Shown here: in pieces, positions 42,468 through 49,272 of the stretch
Layout of the letters: every line of letters begins with the position of its first letter
How positions within the stretch are numbered: position 1 is the stretch's first letter
NCBI GenBank assembly: GCA_947589685.1
Contig: CANQCN010000005.1
Span: 1 to 49,272, forward strand
Reading direction: 5' to 3'
Origin: an uncultured Clostridia bacterium
GTDB taxonomy: Bacteria > Bacillota > Clostridia > Christensenellales > CAG-314
DNA length: 49,272 bases
The notes under the pieces: generated by a model
Told to the model about the DNA's origin: nothing
Database searches by the model: none
The model's input: the letters and a program-made list of their open reading frames with translations, nothing else
Position numbers and translations under genes: made by a program

Positions 42468-44729
42468 ATGTTCAAAAAACAGGCACTTATTTGGTTGAGT
42501 GTTTTACTTTTTGTATGTCTCGTCGCAACGGTGGCGGGCTGCAAGCCGGATGAGCCAAAGCCCACGCCCGCCGAATACACGGTGACGTACGACAAAGGCA
42601 ATGCCGCCGCCACGGGAACCGCGCCGCAAGCCAAGAAATACGCCGCGGACAGCACGGTAACGGTGGAGGCAAATCCGTTTACTCTTACCGATTATGCGTT
42701 TATCGGGTGGAAGCTTGACGGAACGGATACCGTTTACAAGCCGAACGACACATTCACAATGCCGGAGAAAAATGTCAAATTGGTTGCGCAGTGGACGAGA
42801 ACGAGTTGGCAAGGTAATGAATTGGTGACGGTCAGTGAGGTGTTGTCGCAAATCCCCGATACGGAGTCGGATGAGATTGAATACAAACGATATATTGACG
42901 GAATTGTTAAGAGTATCGATAACGCCACGTTTGGTCAAATGACTTTGCAAGACGAAACGGGAGAAATTATGGTTTACGGAACGCAAAGTGAGGACGGCAG
43001 TCTACGATACGATGCTATGACCGACAAACCTGTTGCAGGTGACTACGTTGTGTTGTATATTCAAAACATCAAAAATCATCAAGGGAAAACAAAGGAAATC
43101 AATAGGGCATGGATTGTTCACTTTGAAAAACCTTCCACTCCCGACTTCGACGTCAAGGACTACTCCGCCAAAAACATCAGCGAGGCACGCAGCGAAAAGG
43201 CGGGCGCCAAAGTACTTGTGGAAGGCGTTGTGGCGCGTATCACCTACGCCAAAGGAATGAAGCCCAGCGGATTTTTCCTTGTGGACGGCACTGACAGCAT
43301 TTACGTCTACGACAGCCAGATAGCTCTTCAAGTGGCGCAGGGCGAAAAGATCAAGGTTGCGGGCGAACGCGACAATTGGATATTGGAAACCGAGCAATCC
43401 GCCGCGGAAAAATTCGGTTACACGGGGTGCATACAGCTTGCAAGCGCTCACCTTGTGGAAAAGACCGCTTCGAATCAAGGTCCCGATTTCGGTTGGGTGC
43501 AAGAGTCCACCGTCAAAAAGATAATGGACACTCCCGTTACGGAAAACATCACCACCACGATATTTAAGGTCAACGCGTTGGTAAAGAAAGCTCCCGGTTC
43601 GGGATTTGTCAACTATTATTTCGACGACCTGGACGGCGAAACGGGCAGCTACACATACACTCAATGCAACGGCAGCGACTTTGGCTGGTTGGACGAGTTC
43701 GACGGCAAGATCTGCACGGTCTACTTGTCCGTTATCAACGCCAAGTCGTTGGCTACGGGCTGCGTGTGGAGATTTGTTCCCATTGCGGTCGAGGACGAGC
43801 AATTTAAGTTTGACGAAAAGAACGCTCCCCGATTTGCTTTGGACTACTACGGCGTGGAGCAATTCGAAGCCGAGTACAACGCCGACCCGTCCTTGGAGGT
43901 GGTGACGGAAGTCACAAGCGAGCTGCTCGGTCTCGGCAAGATAACGCTTTCCTACGCGTCGAACAACGAGGCAAGCGTCAAGTTTGCGACGGCGGACGGC
44001 AAAACGGTAATGCACACCCTTGCTGCGGGCAAAGCCACGGTCACCGTCACAGCCGAGTACAAAAGCTACAAAGACTCCGCCGAGGTGGAGATCGTTGTCG
44101 GGGACAAGCCCTCTTACCAAGCGGTCACCGTTGCGCAGGCGATAGCCGCGGAATTGGAAACGGACGTCACCGTCAAGGGCGTTGTCGGTCCGTCGCTGGT
44201 AAATCAAGTCGGTTTTTATCTCATTGACGACACGGGCGTTATTGCAATAAAAACAACTTCGGAACAAATGGAAAAGGTGTCGTTGGGAGACGAGGTCACG
44301 CTCAAAGGAACGCGCACAAATTACAAGGAAACGCAAATATGTCTGCTGGATAGCGAAATACTCTTTAACGGGTTCGGCGGACACGATTACTCAACAAAAA
44401 CCTTTGTAACGGGCAAAACGCTTTCCGAAATAACAAAAGGCGATACATCTCAAAACAACACTGCGACGGTATATGTTGTGGAAGTGGAAATAAAAGTCAA
44501 CGTAGGAAACTATTCAACCAACGTTTATCTTACAGACGGGGATACCGAATTGTTGTTGTATGCGAGTAGCGGTTCTCAATACAGTTTTGTTTCCAAGTAC
44601 GAAGGACAAAAAGTGACTGTGGAATTGGCTCTGTGCGATTGGAACGGACAAGGCACAAAGGGTTGTGTTCTTTCCGTAACGGATTCGGAAGGCACCAAAA
44701 CCGTCAATACTCTTAATTTCAGCAAGTAA
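42468..44729 (+). CDS. Large surface lipoprotein with InlB-like and repeated OB-fold-like domains
   Basis: The 753-aa protein has a lipoprotein signal (Cys25, VAGC). An InlB_B-like repeat (about 37-105, ending FTMPEKNVKLVAQW) comes next. At least three OB-fold-like modules follow (starts near ELVTVSEVL, ISEARSEKAGAKV and TVAQAIAAELETDV), each with a G-x-V core and a motif like FFLVDGTDSIYVY or FYLIDDTGVIAI. An Ig-like stretch (about 470-545) lies between. Such OB modules occur in clostridial secreted nucleases and surface proteins, but no catalytic domain is visible here. AAAGGAGGA precedes ATG 42468. Confidence 0.75.
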   Translation: MFKKQALIWLSVLLFVCLVATVAGCKPDEPKPTPAEYTVTYDKGNAAATGTAPQAKKYAADSTVTVEANPFTLTDYAFIGWKLDGTDTVYKPNDTFTMPEKNVKLVAQWTRTSWQGNELVTVSEVLSQIPDTESDEIEYKRYIDGIVKSIDNATFGQMTLQDETGEIMVYGTQSEDGSLRYDAMTDKPVAGDYVVLYIQNIKNHQGKTKEINRAWIVHFEKPSTPDFDVKDYSAKNISEARSEKAGAKVLVEGVVARITYAKGMKPSGFFLVDGTDSIYVYDSQIALQVAQGEKIKVAGERDNWILETEQSAAEKFGYTGCIQLASAHLVEKTASNQGPDFGWVQESTVKKIMDTPVTENITTTIFKVNALVKKAPGSGFVNYYFDDLDGETGSYTYTQCNGSDFGWLDEFDGKICTVYLSVINAKSLATGCVWRFVPIAVEDEQFKFDEKNAPRFALDYYGVEQFEAEYNADPSLEVVTEVTSELLGLGKITLSYASNNEASVKFATADGKTVMHTLAAGKATVTVTAEYKSYKDSAEVEIVVGDKPSYQAVTVAQAIAAELETDVTVKGVVGPSLVNQVGFYLIDDTGVIAIKTTSEQMEKVSLGDEVTLKGTRTNYKETQICLLDSEILFNGFGGHDYSTKTFVTGKTLSEITKGDTSQNNTATVYVVEVEIKVNVGNYSTNVYLTDGDTELLLYASSGSQYSFVSKYEGQKVTVELALCDWNGQGTKGCVLSVTDSEGTKTVNTLNFSK

Positions 44730-44747
44730 AGCAATTGGCAGCTTTCG

Positions 44748-44775
44748 GGCGCCGAGCATATCGGCGCCTTTTTTT
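44748..44775 (+). terminator. Terminator of the OB-fold lipoprotein gene
   Basis: GGCGCCGA-GCATA-TCGGCGCC is a perfect 8-bp stem followed by seven T. Confidence 0.9.
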
Positions 44776-44861
44776 GTGCCAAATTGTTTGTTTGTCCGAG
44801 GCGTCGTGCGTTTTGTCCCGTCAAATGCGGCTTTCGGCGCAAAAATTACCGTTCGCCGTTG

Positions 44862-44890
44862 TTTACAACGCAAAAATTTTGTGCTAAAAT
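44862..44890 (+). promoter_or_regulatory. Promoter of the GH2-tadA operon
   Basis: The -35 TTTACA (44862-44867), 17-bp spacer and -10 TAAAAT (44885-44890) are followed by a leader of about 19 nt containing AAAGGAG. Confidence 0.65.
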
Positions 44891-44915
44891 ATTTATGATT
44901 TGAAAGGAGAACGCT

Positions 44916-46727
44916 ATGTCATTGCGAAATCTACTTACAACTTGGGGTAAAGACGTAAGCTCCAAGCCGTTGCAGGAGTATCCGCGCCCGCAATTTGTGC
45001 GCAAAAGCTACATAAATCTCAACGGCTGGTGGGATTACGCCATAACCGTCAAGGACGTCATCCCCGCCGACTTTCACGGCAAGATATTGGTGCCCTTTTC
45101 TCCCGAAAGTCAGCTTTCGGGCGTGGGACGTCAACTGCGCGGCAAGGAATATCTTTTTTACCGTCGCAGCTTCACCTTGCCCAAAACGTTTGTAAAGGAT
45201 CGCGTGTTGCTGCATTTCGGCGCGGTGGACAGCGTTTGCGACGTGTACGTCAACAGCGTGGCGGTGTGTCATCACGAGGGCGGCTACAACAGCTTTACCG
45301 CGGATATAACCGACGCCGTCAAGCCGCAAGGGGACAACGAGCTTGTCGTCAAGGTGAAGGACCTCACCGACGGCGGCTATCAAACGCGCGGCAAGCAATC
45401 CACCCGCAGAGGCGGTATGTGGTACACTCCTCAAAGCGGCATTTGGCAAACGGTGTGGATGGAAAGCGTGCCTGCGCAGTATATCGAGGGGATACGCGTT
45501 ACGCCCGACTTTGACAACGCCGAAGTAAAAGTGGACTTGAAATGCACTTTTGACGACCCCGTGACCGTCGTGATAACGGACGGCGACAAGGAGATCGCCA
45601 AAAATGACGGCAAAGACACGGTGACGGTGCGTTTTCCCGACGGCAAATTTACACCCTGGACGCCCGAAGACCCGCACTTGTACGGTTTAAGGCTCATTTC
45701 TCGTCGCGACCGCGTCGAAAGCTACTTCGGCATGCGCAAATTCGGCTGCGAGGTGGCGGGCAAATATCGCCGCCTTATGCTCAACAACAAGCCCTATTTT
45801 CACAACGGACTGCTCGATCAAGGCTATTGGAGCGACGGCTTGTACACCGCGCCGAGCGACGAGGCGTTGATATTTGACATTCAGACCGCAAAAAGCCTCG
45901 GTTTCAACATGTTGCGCAAGCACGTCAAGGTGGAGTGCGCCCGTTGGTACTATCATTGCGACAGATTGGGCATGCTGGTGTGGCAGGATATGCCCAGCGG
46001 CGGCACGCGTATCAACAAATGGACCACGATGTACGCGCCCTTTGTTGGGGTCACCGTCAAGGACGGAGATTTCGTCCGTTTCGGTCGCCAAAAGGACGAA
46101 AGCCGTCAAGCTTACGAGCGCGAGTACGCCGAGATGATAGATCAGCTGTACAACTGCGTTTCCGTTGCTATGTGGGTGCCTTTCAACGAGGGCTGGGGGC
46201 AATTTGACGCGTTGCGGATAGCCGAGCTTACCAAAAAACTCGACCCCACCCGCACGGTTGACCACGCCAGCGGCTGGCACGACCAGGGCGGCGGCGACGT
46301 CAAGAGCCTGCACGTGTATTTTCGCAAGTTTCGCATGCCGCGCGAGACGGACCGTTCTGTGTGTCTTACGGAATTCGGCGGATACAGCTACAAAGACGAG
46401 GCGCACAGCGCCAATCTGGACAACACCTACGGCTACCGTCGTTTTTCCGATCTGCAAAGCTTCAACAACGGCTTAAAGGCGCTGTACGAGCGGGACGTTA
46501 TCCCCTGGATCTCCCGCGGGCTGTCCGCGGCGGTGTACACGCAGCTTTCCGACGTCGAGGACGAGGTAAACGGTCTGCTCACCTACGACCGCAAAAAACT
46601 CAAAGTAGATCCCGATCTTATGCGCCAAATAAATTCGCAATGCAATACGTACAAGCTGGCGGAGCTTTTGGAGCAGGGCAAGTACAAGTACGGCGACGAC
46701 CTGCCCGGCTACGAGGAAACGCTATGA
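44916..46727 (+). CDS. Glycoside hydrolase family 2 enzyme
   Basis: The 603-aa protein has the GH2 order: sugar-binding jelly roll (about 1-190, with LNGWWDYAI and YRRSFTLP), an Ig-like domain and a TIM barrel from about 280. The acid/base is Glu425 in VPFNEGWGQFD and the likely nucleophile is Glu486 in LTEFGGYSY. There is no signal peptide, so it acts inside the cell, probably on imported beta-galactosides, glucuronides or similar sugars; specificity cannot be told. The stop overlaps the tadA ATG. Confidence 0.92.
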   Translation: MSLRNLLTTWGKDVSSKPLQEYPRPQFVRKSYINLNGWWDYAITVKDVIPADFHGKILVPFSPESQLSGVGRQLRGKEYLFYRRSFTLPKTFVKDRVLLHFGAVDSVCDVYVNSVAVCHHEGGYNSFTADITDAVKPQGDNELVVKVKDLTDGGYQTRGKQSTRRGGMWYTPQSGIWQTVWMESVPAQYIEGIRVTPDFDNAEVKVDLKCTFDDPVTVVITDGDKEIAKNDGKDTVTVRFPDGKFTPWTPEDPHLYGLRLISRRDRVESYFGMRKFGCEVAGKYRRLMLNNKPYFHNGLLDQGYWSDGLYTAPSDEALIFDIQTAKSLGFNMLRKHVKVECARWYYHCDRLGMLVWQDMPSGGTRINKWTTMYAPFVGVTVKDGDFVRFGRQKDESRQAYEREYAEMIDQLYNCVSVAMWVPFNEGWGQFDALRIAELTKKLDPTRTVDHASGWHDQGGGDVKSLHVYFRKFRMPRETDRSVCLTEFGGYSYKDEAHSANLDNTYGYRRFSDLQSFNNGLKALYERDVIPWISRGLSAAVYTQLSDVEDEVNGLLTYDRKKLKVDPDLMRQINSQCNTYKLAELLEQGKYKYGDDLPGYEETL

Positions 46728-47170
46728 CCCAAGCGGAAAAATTTATGTCTTTGGCGCTCAAACAAGCCGTCTTGTCCGCAAAAGCGGACGAAGTGCCCGT
46801 GGGCGCCGTTGTCGTCAAGGACGGCAAGGTTATCTCTCGCGCGCACAATATGCGCAATCGCAGTCGGGACGCGACGGAGCATGCGGAGCTTGTGGCTATT
46901 CGCCGCGCATGCAAGCGTCTCGGCGATTGGCGGCTCAACGGGTGCGACATTTACGTCACCTTGGAGCCGTGCGTGATGTGTCTCGGCGCGTGCTACAACG
47001 CTCGTCTTTCCAACGTGTATTTCGGCGCGTTCGATCTCAGCGGCGAGGGGTGCGTGCAGTTGAGCGAGGCGATAGGGCGCACGCTCAACCACGAATTGAC
47101 CTTGCACGGCGGCATTTTGCAGCGGCAATGTTCCGATTTGCTTTCGGAGTACTTTGCGTCCAAGCGCTAA
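46724..47170 (+). CDS. tadA: tRNA-specific adenosine deaminase TadA
   Basis: The 148-aa protein has the zinc-deaminase motifs EHAELVAI (zinc His and catalytic Glu) and EPCVMCLGAC, plus PVGAVVVKDGKVI at the start. It converts A34 to inosine in tRNA-Arg. It is coupled to the GH2 gene by an ATGA overlap, an odd partnership likely due only to chance operon formation. Confidence 0.93.
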   Translation: MTQAEKFMSLALKQAVLSAKADEVPVGAVVVKDGKVISRAHNMRNRSRDATEHAELVAIRRACKRLGDWRLNGCDIYVTLEPCVMCLGACYNARLSNVYFGAFDLSGEGCVQLSEAIGRTLNHELTLHGGILQRQCSDLLSEYFASKR

Positions 47171-47171
47171 G

Positions 47172-47252
47172 GGATCGCGTCGGGTATTCGGTGCAAAACG
47201 GCTTCGCTTCGCGCACTGCGTGCGCTCGTTGCAGATTGTTTTGCAGGGGAAC
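47172..47252 (+). repeat. Short partial copy of the interspersed repeat
   Basis: It contains TCGCGTCGGGTATTC, GCAAAACGGCTTCGCTTCGCG and TCGTTGCAGATTGTTTTGC in the same order as the full copies, with the middle (about 90 bp) deleted. It fills the tadA-amaP convergent gap. Confidence 0.75.
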
Positions 47253-47978
47253 CTACGAGCGTTTCCCATTTTCGTGCAGTTGTTCGCGTATTTCTTTTAC
47301 TGCGTCGACGTCCTCTTTTTCCGCGTTGCTTTCGGCGTTTTCGTCCGCCTTGGCGCATTCTTCGCAGTTGTCGGTAAAGGGTTGCTCGTAGATATCTGCG
47401 GAAAGCTCGCGTTGTTGGGTAAGGGTTTTGGCGAGTTTTTCCGCCTTGTTCACGTCCGGTTTGTAGCTGCTTTTCAGTTTGCGGATAACAAAGTTTATGG
47501 AATTGAACGTCATTCCGAGGGTGTTTTTGAATGCGTCCGCCACCAGACAGCGCAGTATATCTATCGATTCGGAAACGTTGTGCGTCGAAACGTTCACTTT
47601 CAGCGTTGCCACCAAGCCGTTTTTTTCATCGGTGCGCAGTTGCACCTTTTTGACGCGCACGCCGTCCACTTTTTTTGCGCAGCTTTTCACTATGCCGCGC
47701 ACCACCTTGGCGTTGGCGTGAGTGGCGCTTTCGCTGTCGCAATGCAGCAATATGTTGCGCAGAGCCTCTTTTTCGGAAAAGTTTACGTACACAATGTAAG
47801 CGGAAAGCAGCAAAAACGCCACGGCAAGCACGCCTATCAGCACGCCCAACACGCCGTTGTTGGACAAGGCGGCGTTTTCGGGGATCACGTTGAACATATA
47901 CAGCAGCGTCGTTACCGCAAAAACAAGCGCAATGGATATCTGCGCGACGATCGCGACTTTTTCGAAAATTTTTCTCAT
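47253..47978 (-). CDS. amaP: Alkaline shock response membrane anchor (AmaP-like) protein
   Basis: The 241-aa protein has two N-terminal helices (about 10-30 and 42-63) and then an Asp23/DUF322-like cytoplasmic region (about 70-170, with VVRGIVKSCAKKVDGVRVKKV and the LKVNVSTHNVSE strand). It ends in a charged acidic tail. AmaP anchors Asp23-type proteins at the membrane under envelope stress. AGGAGG precedes ATG 47978. No separate asp23 gene is in the window. Confidence 0.8.
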   Translation of the reverse strand: MRKIFEKVAIVAQISIALVFAVTTLLYMFNVIPENAALSNNGVLGVLIGVLAVAFLLLSAYIVYVNFSEKEALRNILLHCDSESATHANAKVVRGIVKSCAKKVDGVRVKKVQLRTDEKNGLVATLKVNVSTHNVSESIDILRCLVADAFKNTLGMTFNSINFVIRKLKSSYKPDVNKAEKLAKTLTQQRELSADIYEQPFTDNCEECAKADENAESNAEKEDVDAVKEIREQLHENGKRS

Positions 47979-48085
47979 ATTCCCAAAACCTCCTGCATTT
48001 ATTATGGTCTATATAGAAAAAAATACTTTTCTATAACAAAAAAAGTGTTTTTTGCCGAAAATTTTCATTTTTTTCGTCAATTTGT

Positions 48086-48236
48086 TTGCATTTTGAGATG
48101 TTTGGTAGTAATATAAAAACAACTATCAGCCGATAACGTAATACTAAACGCGCAAAAAGGTGAGGAAAAATATCTTTATCGGCGCAAATCGAGGCAACGA
48201 TCTAAGGCAGGTAGTGTACCTGTCTTAAATTTTTTA
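48086..48236 (+). ncRNA. Possible small RNA with promoter and terminator
   Basis: The -35 TTGCAT (48086-48091), 17-bp spacer and -10 TAATAT (48109-48114) predict a start near 48121. CCGATAA (48130-48136) can pair with TTATCGG (48176-48182), closing a loop that holds GGTGAGGAAAAA. A terminator (48204-48226 stem, then AAATTTTTT) ends it near 48236. No convincing coding frame is present. Confidence 0.4.
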
Positions 48237-48246
48237 ATCCGACCAC

Positions 48247-48565
48247 AAGTCGCGTCGGGTGTTCCATGCAAAACGGCTTCGCTTCGCGCACTAATGAAAG
48301 GCGCCCCTTCAAGTGGAAGGGGAGCTGTCGAACAAAGTGAGACTGAGGGGTTTGAAGTTTGGAGCGGCGCCCTCGTTGCAGATTGTTTTGCGTTGGAATA
48401 CCCTCGCTCCGGGTGTCACAAGGTACCCGACCACCCACCCCTATTCGCGGGGATACAGCCAACAACAGTAACACTAACCGTCCCCGTCACTTGTTACGGG
48501 GAAGGGGGACCACCAAAAGGGTACCCGCACGATTTGAGCTTGCGAAAATTGTGTGGGAGGACGAG
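48247..48565 (+). repeat. Interspersed repeat, full copy A (about 315 bp)
   Basis: It is about 90% identical by eye to copy B, 671 bp further on. It holds TCGCGTCGGG, GGGGAGCTGTC, GAGGGGTTTGAAG, a TACCCTCGCTCCGGGTGTC block, ACCCACCCCTATTCGCGG and a CCCCGT/ACGGGG hairpin, and ends ATTGTGTGGGAG. Frames through it are accidental. Neither copy shows a transposase or clear terminal inverted repeats. Confidence 0.85.
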
Positions 48566-48680
48566 GTGGAAGAGGGGTTATTCAAGACCAACCTTTTCCA
48601 CAGCTATACATTTAGGAAAAGTCCAATCACAGTCCGAATGGAAACAAACTCGCTCGTCTAACTGATGCTCCGACCTTAAC

Positions 48681-48770
48681 TTTGCGGCGCAGGCGCAAAA
48701 CTTCACATTTGCCGCAAGGCAAATACTTCACTTCGGCGACAGCCGAAACTTCACTGCGCAGCAACTTCAC
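48681..48770 (+). repeat. Array of four different hairpins with identical 7-nt linkers
   Basis: The hairpins are TTTGCG/CGCAAA (48681-48699), ATTTGCC/GGCAAAT (48707-48724), TTCGGC/GCCGAA (48732-48747) and TGC/GCA (48755-48763). Each is followed by the same ACTTCAC linker (48700, 48725, 48748 and 48764). The stems share no sequence, only the linker does. Confidence 0.85.
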
Positions 48771-48917
48771 TTAACAACCGTCCCCGTCACGGGTAAGCGA
48801 GTTGAGTGACGCGTCGGTGGATAAACAATATCAAAAAAATTTGCAGGGACCGCTTGCAAGCGGTTTTCCGTTTCCCGAAACGGAAAACACGTCGGTTACA
48901 AGATAGCGTGTGTGCAA

Positions 48918-49238
48918 AAGTCGCGTCGGGTATTCCACGCAAAAAGGCTTCGCTTCGGGCACTAATGAAAGGCTCCACTTGATGAGCAAGGGGAGCTGTC
49001 GAACAAAGTGAGACTGAGGGGTTTGAAGTTTTGAGCGGTGCCCTCGTTGCAGATTGTTTTGCGTTGGAATACCCTCGCTCCGGGTGTCACAAGGTACCCG
49101 ACCACCCACCCCTATTCGCGGGGATACAGCCAACAACAGTGACACTAACCGTCCCCGTCACTTGTTACGGGGAAGGGGGACCACCCCAATGGGGACCCGC
49201 ACGATTTGAGCTTGCGAAAATTGTGTGGGAGAGGACGA
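48918..49238 (+). repeat. Interspersed repeat, full copy B
   Basis: Same order of blocks as copy A, with local differences (GGCTCCACTTGATGAGCAAGG replaces the GGCGCCCCTTC part, as in the inverted copy at 4505). 48787-48917 before it holds only short hairpins (ACCGCTTGCAAGCGGT and TTTTCCGTTTC/GAAACGGAAAA). The window ends 34 bp after it. Confidence 0.85.
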
Positions 49239-49272
49239 CCCGCCTGTCAGCGGTACCGACCGCATTGTATGC

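Noticed and set aside
48681-48770. CRISPR-like array
   Set aside because: The repeated part is only 7 nt and the intervening parts are short palindromes of 9-19 nt, not spacers of constant length; no cas gene is present.
48202-49145. Frames of 60-120 codons inside the terminal repeats
   Set aside because: They exist in both copies only because the DNA is repeated, occur on both strands and have no ribosome sites.

Overview
The window looks like the replication-origin region of a low-G+C-type Gram-positive (Firmicutes/Clostridia-like) chromosome of roughly 50% G+C. Most likely it belongs to an uncultured anaerobic gut clostridium. The evidence is the rpmH-rnpA-yidD-yidC-jag cluster, mnmE-mnmG-rsmG, parA-parB (soj/spo0J), dnaA, dnaN, the sporulation-associated yyaC beside parB, addB-addA, rubrerythrin, an EFR1-type flavodoxin/ferredoxin protein, Asp23/AmaP-type genes and several Gram-positive lipoproteins. 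No rRNA, tRNA, phage or IS transposase gene was found. The genus cannot be decided from the sequence alone.

Layout, left to right. 1-1519 (-) is a partial BspA-type leucine-rich-repeat lipoprotein behind a long structured leader RNA that ends in a terminator. 2030-4473 (+) is an SDR/ferredoxin pair. dnaA (-), a nitroreductase, a PnuC-like membrane protein and a small membrane protein follow to 9.3 kb. Rubrerythrin (+) is at 9.5-10.1 kb. The rpmH-to-jag operon (-) fills 10.4-13.2 kb, then deoD (-). The divergent deoD/dnaN gap (14.1-14.57 kb) carries a DnaA-box cluster and is my best candidate for oriC. dnaN (+) follows, then mnmE-mnmG-rsmG (-) and parA-parB (+). Next is a 3.2-kb gene-free AT-rich tract with four near-perfect parS palindromes, a tandem repeat and a broken gene. 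After it come yyaC, ftsH, a lipoprotein (-), addB-addA, a membrane protein, uvrC, a MATE pump with an attenuator and leader peptide, dut (-), a large OB-fold-like lipoprotein, a GH2 glycosidase coupled to tadA, amaP (-), and a right-hand end made of interspersed repeats and a hairpin array.

Genes left of about 14.1 kb are mostly on the minus strand and genes right of it mostly on the plus strand, as expected if replication starts near 14.1-14.5 kb and runs both ways. dnaA and dnaN are unusually far apart (8.4 kb) and divergent, but share a TTGCAA-17-TATAAT promoter. ParB would load on the parS tract 8-10 kb from the proposed origin.

Expression style is notable. Several genes (dnaA, addB, uvrC, the MATE leader peptide) have a good -10 box only 6-9 nt before the ATG and no Shine-Dalgarno sequence, pointing to leaderless mRNAs. 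At least three genes have a promoter, then an intrinsic terminator, then the start codon, pointing to transcription attenuation. All functions are read from sequence and recalled family features; no database search was run.
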